Assembly: GCA_902789345.1 (NCBI GenBank)
Contig: CADANT010000003.1
Location: 47,803-111,802 of the forward strand
DNA: 64,000 bases
Origin: an uncultured Ruminococcus sp.
GTDB taxonomy: Bacteria; Bacillota; Clostridia; Oscillospirales; Acutalibacteraceae
Reading direction: 5' to 3'
Shown here: piece after piece, positions 52,652 through 61,681 of the stretch
Numbering within the stretch: position 1 is the stretch's first letter
How the letters are laid out: each line of letters begins with the position of its first letter
The notes under the pieces: generated by a model
Told to the model about the DNA's origin: nothing
The model's database searches: none
The model's input: only the letters and a program-made list of their open reading frames with translations
Translations under genes and position numbers: made by a program

Positions 52652-53263
52652 TTATGAGTTAAAATCAGCCATTGCTTTGTCGATATTTCCGGCAATAATA
52701 TATTCAACCGCACCGCAGACATTGTCTGTAACCTTGTCTAGGGCTTCGCGCTCGGTTACGGTAAATCTTGACAAAACCCAGTCTGCCAGCTGCCAGTTAG
52801 GATTTGGCTTTTCGCCTATACCTATTTTCACCCTAGGGAACAAATTGCTTCCGCTTAGCTCTATTATGCTCCTCATTCCCTTTTGACCGCCGTCACTGCC
52901 CTTGCGTCTTATACGTATTCTGCCTACATCTAATGATATGTCGTCAAACAGAACAATAACATTCTCAGGCTGAATTTTATAAAAACTCGTTGCCTGTACC
53001 ACTGCCTCACCGCTTAAATTCATAAATGTTTGGGGCTTCATCAGCAAAGTTCTTTTTCCTGCAATAGTGCAGTCGCCTATTAATGCCTTGTACTTCATTT
53101 TACTGACATTGCAGTTGTATTTATCAGCAAGCTTATCAAGTGCTATAAAGCCTGCGTTGTGCCTGGTATTTTCGTATTGCTTTCCGGGATTTCCCAAGCC
53201 TACAACAATATATTCCACTGCACCGCCCTGTGCAGCTGTATTTTTACCAAATAAATTAATCAT
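52652..53263 (-). CDS. pth: Peptidyl-tRNA hydrolase
   Basis: Recycles peptidyl-tRNA. Motifs: YIVVGLGNPGKQYENTRHNAGF with the catalytic His, LLMKPQTFMNLSGEAV, VLFDDISLDVGRIRIRRKGSDGGQKGMRSI. An N-terminal ~20-residue extension precedes the usual start. ATG 53263 has GGTGAG close upstream; ATG 53281 is the other candidate and lacks a Shine-Dalgarno. The pth-mfd order is conserved in Firmicutes. Confidence 0.93.
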   Translation of the reverse strand: MINLFGKNTAAQGGAVEYIVVGLGNPGKQYENTRHNAGFIALDKLADKYNCNVSKMKYKALIGDCTIAGKRTLLMKPQTFMNLSGEAVVQATSFYKIQPENVIVLFDDISLDVGRIRIRRKGSDGGQKGMRSIIELSGSNLFPRVKIGIGEKPNPNWQLADWVLSRFTVTEREALDKVTDNVCGAVEYIIAGNIDKAMADFNS

Positions 53264-53313
53264 ATTCTCACCAACATTCATAAATTAAAACTTGTATTAA
53301 TGTGTAACAGAAC

Positions 53314-53343
53314 AAAAAGGATACCGGAGTAATTCGGTATCCT
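53314..53343 (-). terminator. Terminator of the oxidoreductase operon
   Basis: AGGATACCG (53318-53326) / CGGTATCCT (53335-53343), then TTTTTG on the minus strand. Confidence 0.85.
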
Positions 53344-53432
53344 AAAATATTTCATAATAGGGTTAAAGCACAGCAACAGCCCAAAATTTTTAGCACTAAT
53401 GCAAATAATACACTTAAGTAAAAATTTACACA

Positions 53433-54068
53433 CTAAAAAATATAATCTTTAAGCTGATACAAGCTTTCTATAACAGGCTTGCCTGTAGTAAGCAAATCCT
53501 GCTTACTTTGGTGACCTGTTGACAGGAGCACACAGTCAGCGCCTATTTCATTGGCAAGCTGACAGTCATGCAGGGTATCCCCCACCACTACAACCTTGCT
53601 GTAGTCCTTTGTAACCTTGTTTATAACACTGACAGCACGCTGTACCTTGCTACCTACAGTATTGTCACCGGAACCGGATATATAATCCATATACTGGGCA
53701 ACGCCCAGCCTATTGGCAGCCTCTTCAACTATTTTATGGTTTGAGGATGAAACAATTATTTGCCTTACGCCTATATTTTTAAAATGCTCCATAAGCTCTA
53801 AAGCACCTGTATTCAAAGGATTTTCACCTATGTGCTTGTTGTAGCCAGATGTAAACTCATTTTGAATAACATCAAAGGATATTTTGCTAAGGTCAAACAA
53901 ATGCTCATAAAATTTATAAATAGGCGTATCTAAATAGCTGTAATACTGCTGCATATTTATTGTGGGAAGTCCACGCTTTATAAGCATATCATTTACAGAA
54001 CAAAGTGACGCATTAACATCGTCAACTATTGTACCGTTCCAGTCCCAAACCAAACAATTATATTTCAT
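53433..54068 (-). CDS. HAD-superfamily hydrolase, phosphoglycolate-phosphatase-like
   Basis: 211 residues: motif I VWDWNGTIVDD, an alpha-helical cap (~15-85), motif II VSSSN, and motif IV VVVGDTLHDCQLANEIGAD. Motif I is DxN rather than the usual DxD, so the acid/base Asp is replaced by Asn; this variant occurs in an HAD subgroup but may change the activity. Last gene of the oxidoreductase operon, eight bases after the gamma subunit; perhaps metabolite repair (inference). Confidence 0.82.
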   Translation of the reverse strand: MKYNCLVWDWNGTIVDDVNASLCSVNDMLIKRGLPTINMQQYYSYLDTPIYKFYEHLFDLSKISFDVIQNEFTSGYNKHIGENPLNTGALELMEHFKNIGVRQIIVSSSNHKIVEEAANRLGVAQYMDYISGSGDNTVGSKVQRAVSVINKVTKDYSKVVVVGDTLHDCQLANEIGADCVLLSTGHQSKQDLLTTGKPVIESLYQLKDYIF

Positions 54069-54076
54069 AACAACAA

Positions 54077-54613
54077 TTATGCTTCACAGCCAATTTTAAG
54101 CGCTTTTCTGTTAGGCTCCAGCAAATGCTTTCTTTTTGGCGGAATACACTTTAGCAGCGCCTTGTCAAGTGACTCTGCGGTACAAAAGCCCGTTTCCTTG
54201 AACAGCTTGCCTAAAAGAATAATGTTTGAAAGTCCCTCAAGGTCATTTTCGGTTGCAAGCTTAGACGCCTCAACATATACAATGTTAATGTCTGTTCTGT
54301 CACATTTAGCAGGTATCATAGAGCTGTCAACTATCATTGTTCCGCCCGGCACTACTCTGTCCTTAAATCTTTCAAATGACGGAAGATTAAGAGCAACAAA
54401 AGCGTTTGGTGAAACAACACACGGAGAGCCTATAGGTGTATCTGAAATACATACACTGCAGTTTGCTGTACCGCCACGCATTTCAGGGCCATATGAAGGA
54501 AGCCAAGTAATATGTTTATCGTCATACAAACCGGCATAAGCTGCAAGCTTGCCGGAGAACAATACGCCCTGACCGCCAAAGCCGGCAAACAGAATATTAA
54601 AATCCTTACTCAT
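54077..54613 (-). CDS. 2-oxoacid:ferredoxin oxidoreductase, gamma subunit
   Basis: 178 residues: FAGFGGQGVLFSGKLAAYAGL at the N-terminus, WLPSYGPEMRGGTANCSVCIS, and MIVDSSMIPAKCD. This is the gamma-type subunit of the KorABCD/VorABCD family. It overlaps the beta subunit by eight bases. Confidence 0.93.
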   Translation of the reverse strand: MSKDFNILFAGFGGQGVLFSGKLAAYAGLYDDKHITWLPSYGPEMRGGTANCSVCISDTPIGSPCVVSPNAFVALNLPSFERFKDRVVPGGTMIVDSSMIPAKCDRTDINIVYVEASKLATENDLEGLSNIILLGKLFKETGFCTAESLDKALLKCIPPKRKHLLEPNRKALKIGCEA

Positions 54614-55370
54614 TTTCTAGTCTGGCTCCTTTCTTCTCGTCCTTATAAACACCCAAAGGATAATAAGGAATCATATTTTCTCTAAGCCATTCTAACGACT
54701 CAATAGGATTCATACCCCAGTTAGTAGGGCAAGTAGACAAAACCTCTATAATGGAAAAGCCCTTTCCGTCAATCTGGTTTTGGAATGCTTTTCGTATTGC
54801 TTTTTTAGTATCGTTTACATTTTTTACTGTATCTACAGAAGTACGCTGTGCCAGTGCAACACCGTCCAATGTTGAAAGCATTTCGCACATTCTTACAGGG
54901 AAGCCTGCCTTGTTGACATCTCTGCCGTAAGGAGTGGTTTGCGTAACCTGTCCCGGCAGTGATGTAGGTGCCATCTGACCGCCTGTCATACCGTAAATTG
55001 TGTTGTTTACAAATATTACGGTTATATTTTCGCCTCTTGTTGCGGCGTGTACTGTTTCTGCTGTACCTATAGCGGCCAAGTCGCCGTCGCCCTGGTATGT
55101 AAACACAACATTTTCAGGGTGAGCACGCTTAATTCCTGTTGCAACAGCAGGTGCTCTGCCGTGAGGTGCCTCGATCATATCGCAGTTAAAATAATCATAA
55201 TTCATTACGGCGCAGCCTACAGGAGAAACACCTACGGTGTGTCCCTCACAGCCAAGCTCGTCTATTACTTCGGCTACAAGCCTATGGATAATGCCGTGTG
55301 TACATCCGGCACAATAATGAAACGGAACATCAGTTAAAGCGTGTGGCTTTTTAAAAACTACCTTTTCCAT
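54606..55370 (-). CDS. 2-oxoacid:ferredoxin oxidoreductase, beta (TPP-binding) subunit
   Basis: 254 residues. The TPP/Mg motif is TYQGDGDLAAIGTAETVHAATRGENITVIFVNNTIYGMTGGQ, with HYCAGCTHGIIHRL and VSPVGCAVMNYDYFNCDM. It decarboxylates the 2-oxoacid with the alpha subunit. TAATG overlap with the upstream gene. Confidence 0.94.
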   Translation of the reverse strand: MEKVVFKKPHALTDVPFHYCAGCTHGIIHRLVAEVIDELGCEGHTVGVSPVGCAVMNYDYFNCDMIEAPHGRAPAVATGIKRAHPENVVFTYQGDGDLAAIGTAETVHAATRGENITVIFVNNTIYGMTGGQMAPTSLPGQVTQTTPYGRDVNKAGFPVRMCEMLSTLDGVALAQRTSVDTVKNVNDTKKAIRKAFQNQIDGKGFSIIEVLSTCPTNWGMNPIESLEWLRENMIPYYPLGVYKDEKKGARLENE

Positions 55371-56431
55371 TAACAGCAGCCTCCAACTTCAATAATTTTG
55401 TCAAGAACCTCGTTAGGTGTAGGAATTTTACCGCCTGTTCTGCCTACAAAGCTTACAGGTTTCTTACACTCAACAGCCAGCTTTACATCGTCAACCATTT
55501 GACCCATACTCATTTCACAGCTAATAAACGCCTTGGCTGTTTCCTTAAGAGTTTCAAACGCCTTTACAGGGAACGGCCACAGAGTAATTGGTCTTAGCAA
55601 GCCTGCCTTTATTCCCTTTTCTCTTGCCATATCTACAGCAGTGTGGGAAATTCTTGAGGACGCACCGTATGCTACTACAACAATGTCTGCATCATCAATC
55701 AAATATTCGTCCCACTTCTGTTCATTTTCTTTTATAATGTCATATCTCTTGTATCTCTGTACAATTAAATCCTCCAGCTCCTTTGGAGAAAGCAGCAAGG
55801 AGTTAAGAATATTATGCGGCCTTTTATTGTGGTGACCACAGCAAGCCCATGGCTTGTCAATAATTTTATTTGCTTTAGCCTCCGGAAGCTTTACAGGCTC
55901 CATCATCTGACCAAGCATACCGTCTGCCAGTATCATAGCCGGTATTCTGTATTGGTCGCCTTTGTCAAATGCAACGCCTACAAGGTCAACCATTTCCTGA
56001 ATTGTAGCCGGCGCATATACTAAAATCTGGAAGTCACCGTGTCCTGTAGCCCTTGTAGCCTGCCAGTAGTCTGCCTGTGACGGCTGAATACCGCCTAAGC
56101 CCGGACCGCCACGCTGTACATTTACAATAAGCGCAGGAATATCGCAGGCAGCCATATAAGAAATTGCCTCTGTCTTTAGGCTGATACCGGGTGAGCTTGA
56201 AGATGTCATTGCACGCACACCTGAGCCGGCAGCGCCCAAAACCATATTAGCCGCCGCTATTTCAGACTCAGCCTGAAGATATGTACCGTCAACCTGAGGC
56301 ATACGCTTTGCCATATAAGCAGCAAGCTCTGTCTGAGGAGTAATAGGGTAACCGAAAAAGTGCCTGCAGCCTGCCTGAATAGCAGCCTCTGCCAACGCCT
56401 CGTTACCTTTCATTAAAAATTTATCTTCCAT
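55370..56431 (-). CDS. 2-oxoacid:ferredoxin oxidoreductase, alpha subunit (VorB/KorA type)
   Basis: 353 residues from ATG 56431 (AAAGGA ten bases upstream). Motifs: KGNEALAEAAIQAGCRHFFGYPITPQTELAAYMA, MTSSSSPGISLKTEAISYMA, NVQRGGPGLGG, MILADGMLGQMMEPV. Closest in layout to 2-oxoisovalerate or 2-oxoglutarate enzymes, since ferredoxin, alpha, beta and gamma are separate genes. The exact 2-oxoacid cannot be read from sequence. Confidence 0.92.
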   Translation of the reverse strand: MEDKFLMKGNEALAEAAIQAGCRHFFGYPITPQTELAAYMAKRMPQVDGTYLQAESEIAAANMVLGAAGSGVRAMTSSSSPGISLKTEAISYMAACDIPALIVNVQRGGPGLGGIQPSQADYWQATRATGHGDFQILVYAPATIQEMVDLVGVAFDKGDQYRIPAMILADGMLGQMMEPVKLPEAKANKIIDKPWACCGHHNKRPHNILNSLLLSPKELEDLIVQRYKRYDIIKENEQKWDEYLIDDADIVVVAYGASSRISHTAVDMAREKGIKAGLLRPITLWPFPVKAFETLKETAKAFISCEMSMGQMVDDVKLAVECKKPVSFVGRTGGKIPTPNEVLDKIIEVGGCC

Positions 56432-56458
56432 CAAATTCATATCCTTTCGTAATTCACC

Positions 56459-56665
56459 TTAACGGTATACGGTTATTGCCACATCCGGGCACATTGTTGC
56501 ACAAGCCATACAACCTATACACTTATCAGCATCTGTTAATGTTGCCGGGTGATAACCCTTAGCGTTTATCCTGGTTTTATCCAGTGCAATAATCTTCTTA
56601 GGACAAGCGTTTGCACACATCTCACAGCCCTTACATAAGCTTTCATTCACTTCAATACGAGCCAT
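56459..56665 (-). CDS. 2x[4Fe-4S] ferredoxin subunit of the 2-oxoacid oxidoreductase
   Basis: 68 residues with two clusters, CKGCEMCANACP and CIGCMACATMCP. It is the delta subunit passing electrons to free ferredoxin. AAGGAAGG before the ATG. 27 bases upstream of the alpha subunit. Confidence 0.94.
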   Translation of the reverse strand: MARIEVNESLCKGCEMCANACPKKIIALDKTRINAKGYHPATLTDADKCIGCMACATMCPDVAITVYR

Positions 56666-56728
56666 TGCTTAATTCCTTCCTTTCATCATCATTACATTAA
56701 TACCACTAGATTATATTCAATATTTATA

Positions 56729-57415
56729 CTATGCCTGCTGTCCAAAGGGTGGTTTAACTATTGGTTCAACATAATATAAATCGTAATTTTCAAGCTTTTT
56801 GTCATTTATTAATTTGTTTGGTGCGGTTGTACACAAAAGAGGTACTTCCAGCTTACGGGCAACCTCATTGCCGTAGTCAAAGGCTTCTGTTATGGTTTCT
56901 GCCGTAGTCTGATTCTGTAAATGCGAATTGTTCACAACACAGCTGGGCTCTAACCCACAGGCACACATAATTTCACCTAATATACCCAGTGCCAGCTCCG
57001 GTGTGTTAATAAGATTGCGATATTTATTTACCACATATATAAAAGAATACTCCTCTGACTTTATTTTTGAAGCGTATCTTCCCAGTGCAAAGGCACCGGC
57101 GTCATCTCCGCCCACATCAAAGATAAGAACACTGCTATTGTCACTATCCAGGGCGGTGTCTATCTTAGGTGAAAGTGCAGGGGTATCAACATTTGTTCCG
57201 GCATATACAGGAGCAATTACATCTACTCCGTTTTCCTTTAAAACCTCCTGATAGTCGGAGCTTCTGAAGTAAGGATTTACAACATCAAGGTCTATCAGGG
57301 TAACGGCTTTGCCCTGCTTTGCAATATCCAAAGCAAGATTAAGTGAAAAATTTGTTTTGCCACAGCCGTAATGTCCGCATACAATTATAATTCTTTTTAA
57401 ATCATTTAATTTCAT
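56729..57415 (-). CDS. MinD/CobQ-like P-loop ATPase linked to the oxidoreductase
   Basis: 228 residues with a deviant Walker A GHYGCGKTNFSLNLALDIA, LIDLDVVNPYFRSSDY and FDVGGDDAGAFALGRY. It resembles the SIMIBI ATPases found beside Clostridia 2-oxoacid:ferredoxin oxidoreductase genes. Possible role in assembly of the complex or its Fe-S clusters (inference). 63 bases before the ferredoxin gene. Confidence 0.78.
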   Translation of the reverse strand: MKLNDLKRIIIVCGHYGCGKTNFSLNLALDIAKQGKAVTLIDLDVVNPYFRSSDYQEVLKENGVDVIAPVYAGTNVDTPALSPKIDTALDSDNSSVLIFDVGGDDAGAFALGRYASKIKSEEYSFIYVVNKYRNLINTPELALGILGEIMCACGLEPSCVVNNSHLQNQTTAETITEAFDYGNEVARKLEVPLLCTTAPNKLINDKKLENYDLYYVEPIVKPPFGQQA

Positions 57416-57537
57416 AATACTCTCACAAATTTTATAAATTATATATTTATTATAAACAATTTATTACTCTGTAATACCTAACAGCCTTTGAAACAAAGCT
57501 ACTGTAACTTCAAAAACATTGCAAGGCGTTATTATTC

Positions 57538-58053
57538 TTAAAACCAGCCCTTAATCAGTGCCATAACAGCGTCTACACCCAGCACTACGCCGCCTACAAT
57601 TATCAAAAAAAGAATAACCGAAACGATCCTTACAATTCTGTTTTTTGTACTGTAATAATCCTCACCGTCAAAGTCTTCTATCTTAGGTGCTTTTTCGGAG
57701 AGCTTTTCGCTGTTTTTAAAGTCTTCACTTTCAACTTTAATGGCATTTATACCTACAAGAAGTTCAAACGCCTTTGAATAAGCACCGTACGGCACCATAA
57801 TTTCATACTCTGCCAAATTACTGCCTGTAACTGCGTCAGAAGAAAACTGTTTTTTAGCTATTTTTTCACTGTGAGGAATTCCTTCATCATCAAGCGCCGC
57901 ACAAATACGGTCCTTTTCAAAGCCGCTTGCCTTTACAATAACCGTAGGAAAGTTTTCGGCAGGCTCCCCGTTTCTCAGCTTACCTTTGCCGCACTTAGGA
58001 CATATCTGTACATTTTCATCTGTAATTGTATTACATTTTTCACAATACTTCAT
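57538..58053 (-). CDS. Zinc-ribbon membrane protein with DUF2007-like domain
   Basis: 171 residues from ATG 58053 (GAGAG upstream; a TTG five codons earlier is the alternative). An N-terminal zinc ribbon (CEKCNTITDENVQICPKCG), then a domain TVIVKASGFEKDRICAALDDEGIPHSEKIAK, similar to DUF2007-type signal-transducing modules, and a C-terminal membrane helix (IVRIVSVILFLIIVGGVVLGVDAVMALI). Membrane-anchored with the zinc ribbon in the cytoplasm. Function unknown. Confidence 0.65.
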   Translation of the reverse strand: MKYCEKCNTITDENVQICPKCGKGKLRNGEPAENFPTVIVKASGFEKDRICAALDDEGIPHSEKIAKKQFSSDAVTGSNLAEYEIMVPYGAYSKAFELLVGINAIKVESEDFKNSEKLSEKAPKIEDFDGEDYYSTKNRIVRIVSVILFLIIVGGVVLGVDAVMALIKGWF

Positions 58054-58263
58054 AAGGCTCTCTTTCAAGTTACTTTTCTATAAATTAAGCTCTAAAGCTC
58101 ATATTACAGTATAGCAAATCGGCACCTAAAAATCAACATAAACATAGGGTTTAAGGTCACCTAAGAGAAACATTTTACTGATTATTCATTTTTACAAAAT
58201 CAGGTAAACAGTCAACTTTTGCCCAACATTCGTCAAGCATAAGCACAAACAGTCACTATTAAA

Positions 58264-58291
58264 ATTATACAACCTTAATTTTGAAAGTCAA
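58264..58291 (-). promoter_or_regulatory. Promoter reading toward the zinc-ribbon gene
   Basis: Minus strand: TTGACT (plus 58286-58291), a 16-base spacer, TATAAT (plus 58264-58269). It gives a ~200-base leader. Confidence 0.55.
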
Positions 58292-58324
58292 CAATATATA
58301 TATTAAAAATTACTAGAAAATTAC

Positions 58325-58346
58325 GGTCAAATAGTTGAATTTGACC
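58325..58346. repeat. Perfect inverted repeat GGTCAAAT-N6-ATTTGACC
   Basis: 8-bp arms, 22 bases in total, between the divergent zinc-ribbon and spoIIGA promoters. It looks like a dimeric regulator site; the arms (TTTGACC) recall but do not match the Spo0A box TGTCGAA. Confidence 0.5.
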
Positions 58347-58488
58347 ATTAAATTTTAAAATATAGATTTTCATAAAAAGGACTGCCTATGCATATTTATT
58401 TAGTGTGTTGTCCCTCTGTACATAAGACGCCGTTATTTATCCATATTGCTCTTTTATTTGTGGAATAATTTATAAATACCCACAAAGC

Positions 58489-58520
58489 TTGAAAAAGTGC
58501 TTTTGTGTATATGACATAAT
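58489..58520 (+). promoter_or_regulatory. Candidate spoIIGA promoter with long spacer
   Basis: TTGAAA (58489-58494), 20 bases, then CATAAT (58515-58520) preceded by TGA. The Bacillus spoIIG promoter also has an over-long spacer and needs Spo0A. The rest of 58054-58555 shows no gene. Confidence 0.4.
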
Positions 58521-58555
58521 TTTTTTACACCGGGTGAGATAATAACAGCAAGGAG

Positions 58556-59452
58556 GTGAGCGATATAACAAAAACAATATACATAGATGTTCTAATCGGC
58601 ACCAACATTATTATAAATTATTTTATATTGGCCGCTGTCGAAAAAATAACAAAAATTCAGCCTAAAATTTTCCGAACTGTTTTAGGCAGTTGTTTTGGAG
58701 CAGTATGCTCGTTAATAATTTTACTGCCTGACATAGGCTTTATTCCAAATCTTCTGCTAAAGCTGTCAATATCCGCCTGTATTATACTCATTACCTGCGG
58801 GTTTCACAGCCTGGCAAGCTTTGCAAAAAACCTGGGACTGTTTTACCTGATAAGCTTTGCCTTTGCAGGCATAATGCTGTTTGTGTGGTTTATGCTTACC
58901 CCAAAGGGAATGGTGGTAAAAAATTCCGTGGTGTATTTCAACATTTCACCTGTAATAATGGTAGTAACCACTGTTGCCTGCTATTTTATAATACGGCTTA
59001 TAAGTCGTTTTGTAAATAAGGACAAAAGCAGTATTGAAATATGCAAAATCAAAATAATAAACAACGACAACTACTGCCAGTTTTACGGGAAAATTGATAC
59101 AGGCAACACCCTGTGCGAACCCTTTAGTCAATACCCCGTTATAGTTGCAAGTGAGGACGCAGTAAAAGCAGTTGCCGAAGACGCCTTTAGCAATTTGCTG
59201 ACTCACAGTGAGCCTGACCAAGTGCTTAAGCATAAATACAGACTTGTTCCCTATACCTCTATTGGCGGCAGCGGCTTATTGCCTGCATTTTTGCCAAAGG
59301 AGGTATATATTAATGATAATTACTGCTCCAAAAAGGTGTATATAGCCGTATGTAAAAACAGTGTTTTAAAGGGTGAAATAAAAGCGATGGTAAACCCTGA
59401 AATAATTGAATATGTAAAGGATGATTATTGTGATATTAGCAAAACTGTATAA
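58556..59452 (+). CDS. spoIIGA: SpoIIGA, sigma-E processing peptidase
   Basis: Membrane aspartic protease that removes the pro-sequence of sigma-E. Five hydrophobic segments (~10-165), then a soluble domain with the catalytic [23 protein letters not shown] (Asp in DTGN) and [20 protein letters not shown]. The start is uncertain: GTG 58556 lies inside AAGGAGGTGA, so the true start may be a downstream ATA (58565), which has ideal spacing. Overlaps sigE. Confidence 0.92.
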   Translation: MSDITKTIYIDVLIGTNIIINYFILAAVEKITKIQPKIFRTVLGSCFGAVCSLIILLPDIGFIPNLLLKLSISACIILITCGFHSLASFAKNLGLFYLISFAFAGIMLFVWFMLTPKGMVVKNSVVYFNISPVIMVVTTVACYFIIRLISRFVNKDKSSIEICKIKIINNDNYCQFYGKIDTGNTLCEPFSQYPVIVASEDAVKAVAEDAFSNLLTHSEPDQVLKHKYRLVPYTSIGGSGLLPAFLPKEVYINDNYCSKKVYIAVCKNSVLKGEIKAMVNPEIIEYVKDDYCDISKTV

Positions 59453-60140
59453 TATATTCTTTAAAATTAAAGAAAGTCTACTGGGCTACCGGGGGATTTA
59501 TTACATTAACGGTGCCCAAACACTGCCGCCTCCGCTGAAAAAAGCGGAGGAACAGTTGGTTATGCAGCGTATAATAGACGGTGACGAAACTGCCAGAGAA
59601 ACCCTTATAACCCATAATCTTAGGTTGGTTGTGTACATAGCAAAAAAATTTGAAGCCACAGGCGCCGGAGTTGAGGACTTAATATCCATAGGAACAATCG
59701 GTCTTATAAAAGCAGTAAACACCTTTTGTCCGCAACGAAATATTAAGCTTGCCACATATGCCTCACGCTGCATTGAAAATGAAATTCTAATGTACCTGCG
59801 AAAAAGCACTCAGCTTAAAAATGAGGTTTCAATAGACGAACCCCTGAACATTGACTGGGACGGCAACGAGCTTTTGCTAAGCGATGTTTTAGGCAGTGAC
59901 AACGACATAGTAAACAGGAACATCGAGCAGGAAGCAGAATGTAAGCTTTTGCTTGACGCTGTTAATAAGCTGGAACCAAGGGCAAAGCAAATAACAGTAC
60001 TTAGGTTTGGTTTAATGGGCTTTAAAGAGCACACCCAAAAAGAGGTTGCACTAATGCTGGGAATTTCTCAGTCTTACATATCCAGATTAGAGAAAAAGAT
60101 AATAAACAAACTGAAAAAGGAGCTTAAAAATGTGATTTAG
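59430..60140 (+). CDS. sigE: RNA polymerase sporulation sigma factor SigE
   Basis: Mother-cell-specific sigma factor made as an inactive precursor. N-terminal pro-sequence ([34 protein letters not shown]), region 2 ([41 protein letters not shown]), region 3, and region 4 ([28 protein letters not shown]). GTG 59430 follows AAAGGATG and is preferred to ATG 59421, which touches that Shine-Dalgarno. It overlaps spoIIGA by 23 bases, fitting coupled production of protease and substrate. Confidence 0.95.
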   Translation: MILAKLYNIFFKIKESLLGYRGIYYINGAQTLPPPLKKAEEQLVMQRIIDGDETARETLITHNLRLVVYIAKKFEATGAGVEDLISIGTIGLIKAVNTFCPQRNIKLATYASRCIENEILMYLRKSTQLKNEVSIDEPLNIDWDGNELLLSDVLGSDNDIVNRNIEQEAECKLLLDAVNKLEPRAKQITVLRFGLMGFKEHTQKEVALMLGISQSYISRLEKKIINKLKKELKNVI

Positions 60141-60470
60141 CTTTTAAATTTCATATTAATTTTCTCACTTCTTCTTTTTTATTTTTACAATCTGCAAATG
60201 CTGTTAATTACAAACTGCACTGAAATGGGCGGTAAAATAATATGTATTATTTTCATTTTTAAGGAAAACATAAGAATGTACCGTATATAAGCACCTGCAT
60301 TTGTAAAAAGTACTGATTTTATGTACAACTGTTACAGCTGTAGCTTCAGTTATGACAGTCGGCTATGCTCATAAAAGTATGGGCATAAAATAATGCAGTA
60401 AGGTATGTCAAACTAAAAATATGACAATGCCTGTGCAGTATTGGTAAAAATATATTAAGGAGAAAAAACG
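60141..60470. other. Intergenic region after sigE
   Basis: 330 AT-rich bases. An imperfect hairpin TATGCTCATA (60364-60373) / TATGGGCATA (60378-60387) could end the sigE transcript or precede the next gene. No gene supported. Confidence 0.4.
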
Positions 60471-60884
60471 ATGAAAAAAACTTTATGTATAATTGCTTCT
60501 GCAATTCTTCTCTCTTTATGCATAGCAGGCTGCAGTGAGCGTGGAAAAATCGGCAACGGTCAAAACGGAACAATTTCAGACAACTCTTCACTTAACGCAA
60601 CCAATCCGTCAGCAACAAATGCTACCGACAAGGGTACCGAATCCACAACTATTTCTACAGACGGAAGAAACAACGACAATGGCAATGACAATGACAGAGA
60701 TAACAACGATAACGACAATGACAACGACAAACCAAACGAAAACGACTCACAGCGAGCTACCGAAGACAGTTCACAGCAAGGTGTGGCCGGAGAAATAGGT
60801 GACGCCATTGACGACGGAATATCCGACATTGAAGGCGATATTATGGGAACAGAGGACAACACCGACAATAACAATAACCGCTGA
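60471..60884 (+). CDS. Lipoprotein with Asn/Asp-rich low-complexity tract
   Basis: 137 residues. Lipoprotein signal KKTLCIIASAILLSLCIAGC (Cys21). Then Ser/Thr/Asn-rich sequence, a tract of NDN repeats (~67-90) and an acidic tail GEIGDAIDDGISDIEGDIMG. AAGGAGAA before the ATG. No function recognised. Position beside sigE suggests a sporulation or envelope role only by proximity. Confidence 0.7.
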   Translation: MKKTLCIIASAILLSLCIAGCSERGKIGNGQNGTISDNSSLNATNPSATNATDKGTESTTISTDGRNNDNGNDNDRDNNDNDNDNDKPNENDSQRATEDSSQQGVAGEIGDAIDDGISDIEGDIMGTEDNTDNNNNR

Positions 60885-60901
60885 TATATGCATATAAAAA
60901 C

Positions 60902-60955
60902 GGCTCTCTGCATCATCACAGAATTTTGTGACAATGCAGAGAGCCTTATATTTTA
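60902..60955. terminator. Bidirectional terminator
   Basis: Perfect 12-bp stem GGCTCTCTGCAT (60902-60913) / ATGCAGAGAGCC (60933-60944), inner CACAGAATTTTGTG pairing. T-rich on both sides, between convergent genes. Confidence 0.85.
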
Positions 60956-60978
60956 TTCTGTTTATTTCTCATTATACG

Positions 60979-61527
60979 CTAGGCGTTGCCTTTCTTTCGG
61001 TTGTGCGTAGCTATAACTATAGACACCACTATAATAATACCTGCAACTATGGCCGCCCATATTCCCAGCGCTACAAATAAATTTCCGCTGCCGTCTCCGG
61101 AGGTCAGTCTGTCAATAAAAGGAGCGTCTGTATATGTTTCTGTTAATATTTCAGGAACATACTCCTGTTCCGTCGCCTCTGTAGGATAAACCTGGGAATA
61201 ATCATAATCATCAACATAGTTGTCATTATTTTCAGGCTCGTGGTATGTGGTTGCCTGCTCCTGTGGTTCTGTTGATGTATACTGTGGTTCTGTCGGAGTG
61301 TCCGCAGGAGGATCTGTAGGTTCCACATATTCTGTAGGCGCTTCTGTTGCGGTAACATTTGGCTCTGTAGCAAGGCGGTCGTTAATATCGTCTACTGCAC
61401 TGCTAATACCATTCCATATATCATCTAAATAATCCTCCGGAGCCGCATATGCTGTTGTACACGAAACCGAGGCTACTATAATGCACATTACAAAAGCAGG
61501 AAAAAACTTTTTAAATCTATTAAGCAT
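60979..61527 (-). CDS. Exported Thr/Pro/Glu-rich protein with C-terminal membrane anchor
   Basis: 182 residues from ATG 61527 (GGAGA eight bases upstream; twelve further codons in frame lack support). Signal peptide to ~AYA, then YLDDIWNGISSAVDDINDRL. This recalls the GDAIDDGISDI segment of the convergent lipoprotein. A Thr/Pro/Glu linker (TEAPTEYVEPTDPPADTPTEP) precedes a membrane helix (LFVALGIWAAIVAGIIIVVSIVIA) with a basic tail. Surface-exposed, function unknown. Confidence 0.72.
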   Translation of the reverse strand: MLNRFKKFFPAFVMCIIVASVSCTTAYAAPEDYLDDIWNGISSAVDDINDRLATEPNVTATEAPTEYVEPTDPPADTPTEPQYTSTEPQEQATTYHEPENNDNYVDDYDYSQVYPTEATEQEYVPEILTETYTDAPFIDRLTSGDGSGNLFVALGIWAAIVAGIIIVVSIVIATHNRKKGNA

Positions 61528-61681
61528 ATTAAATTTCTCCATTACTCTAAACAAATTACACAATTATTATAATACTTATTTTTTCTTTGTCTAGCAAATA
61601 CAGAAAAATTTACAATTAAACTAAAGAAATACATTAAATTATTTTAAATGCATATAAACATATTTCTATAGCACTGTATGT

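Noticed and set aside
60560..60934. 124-codon minus-strand frame opposite the Asn/Asp-rich lipoprotein
   Set aside because: Repetitive Leu/Ser shadow of the NDN repeats; runs through a terminator.
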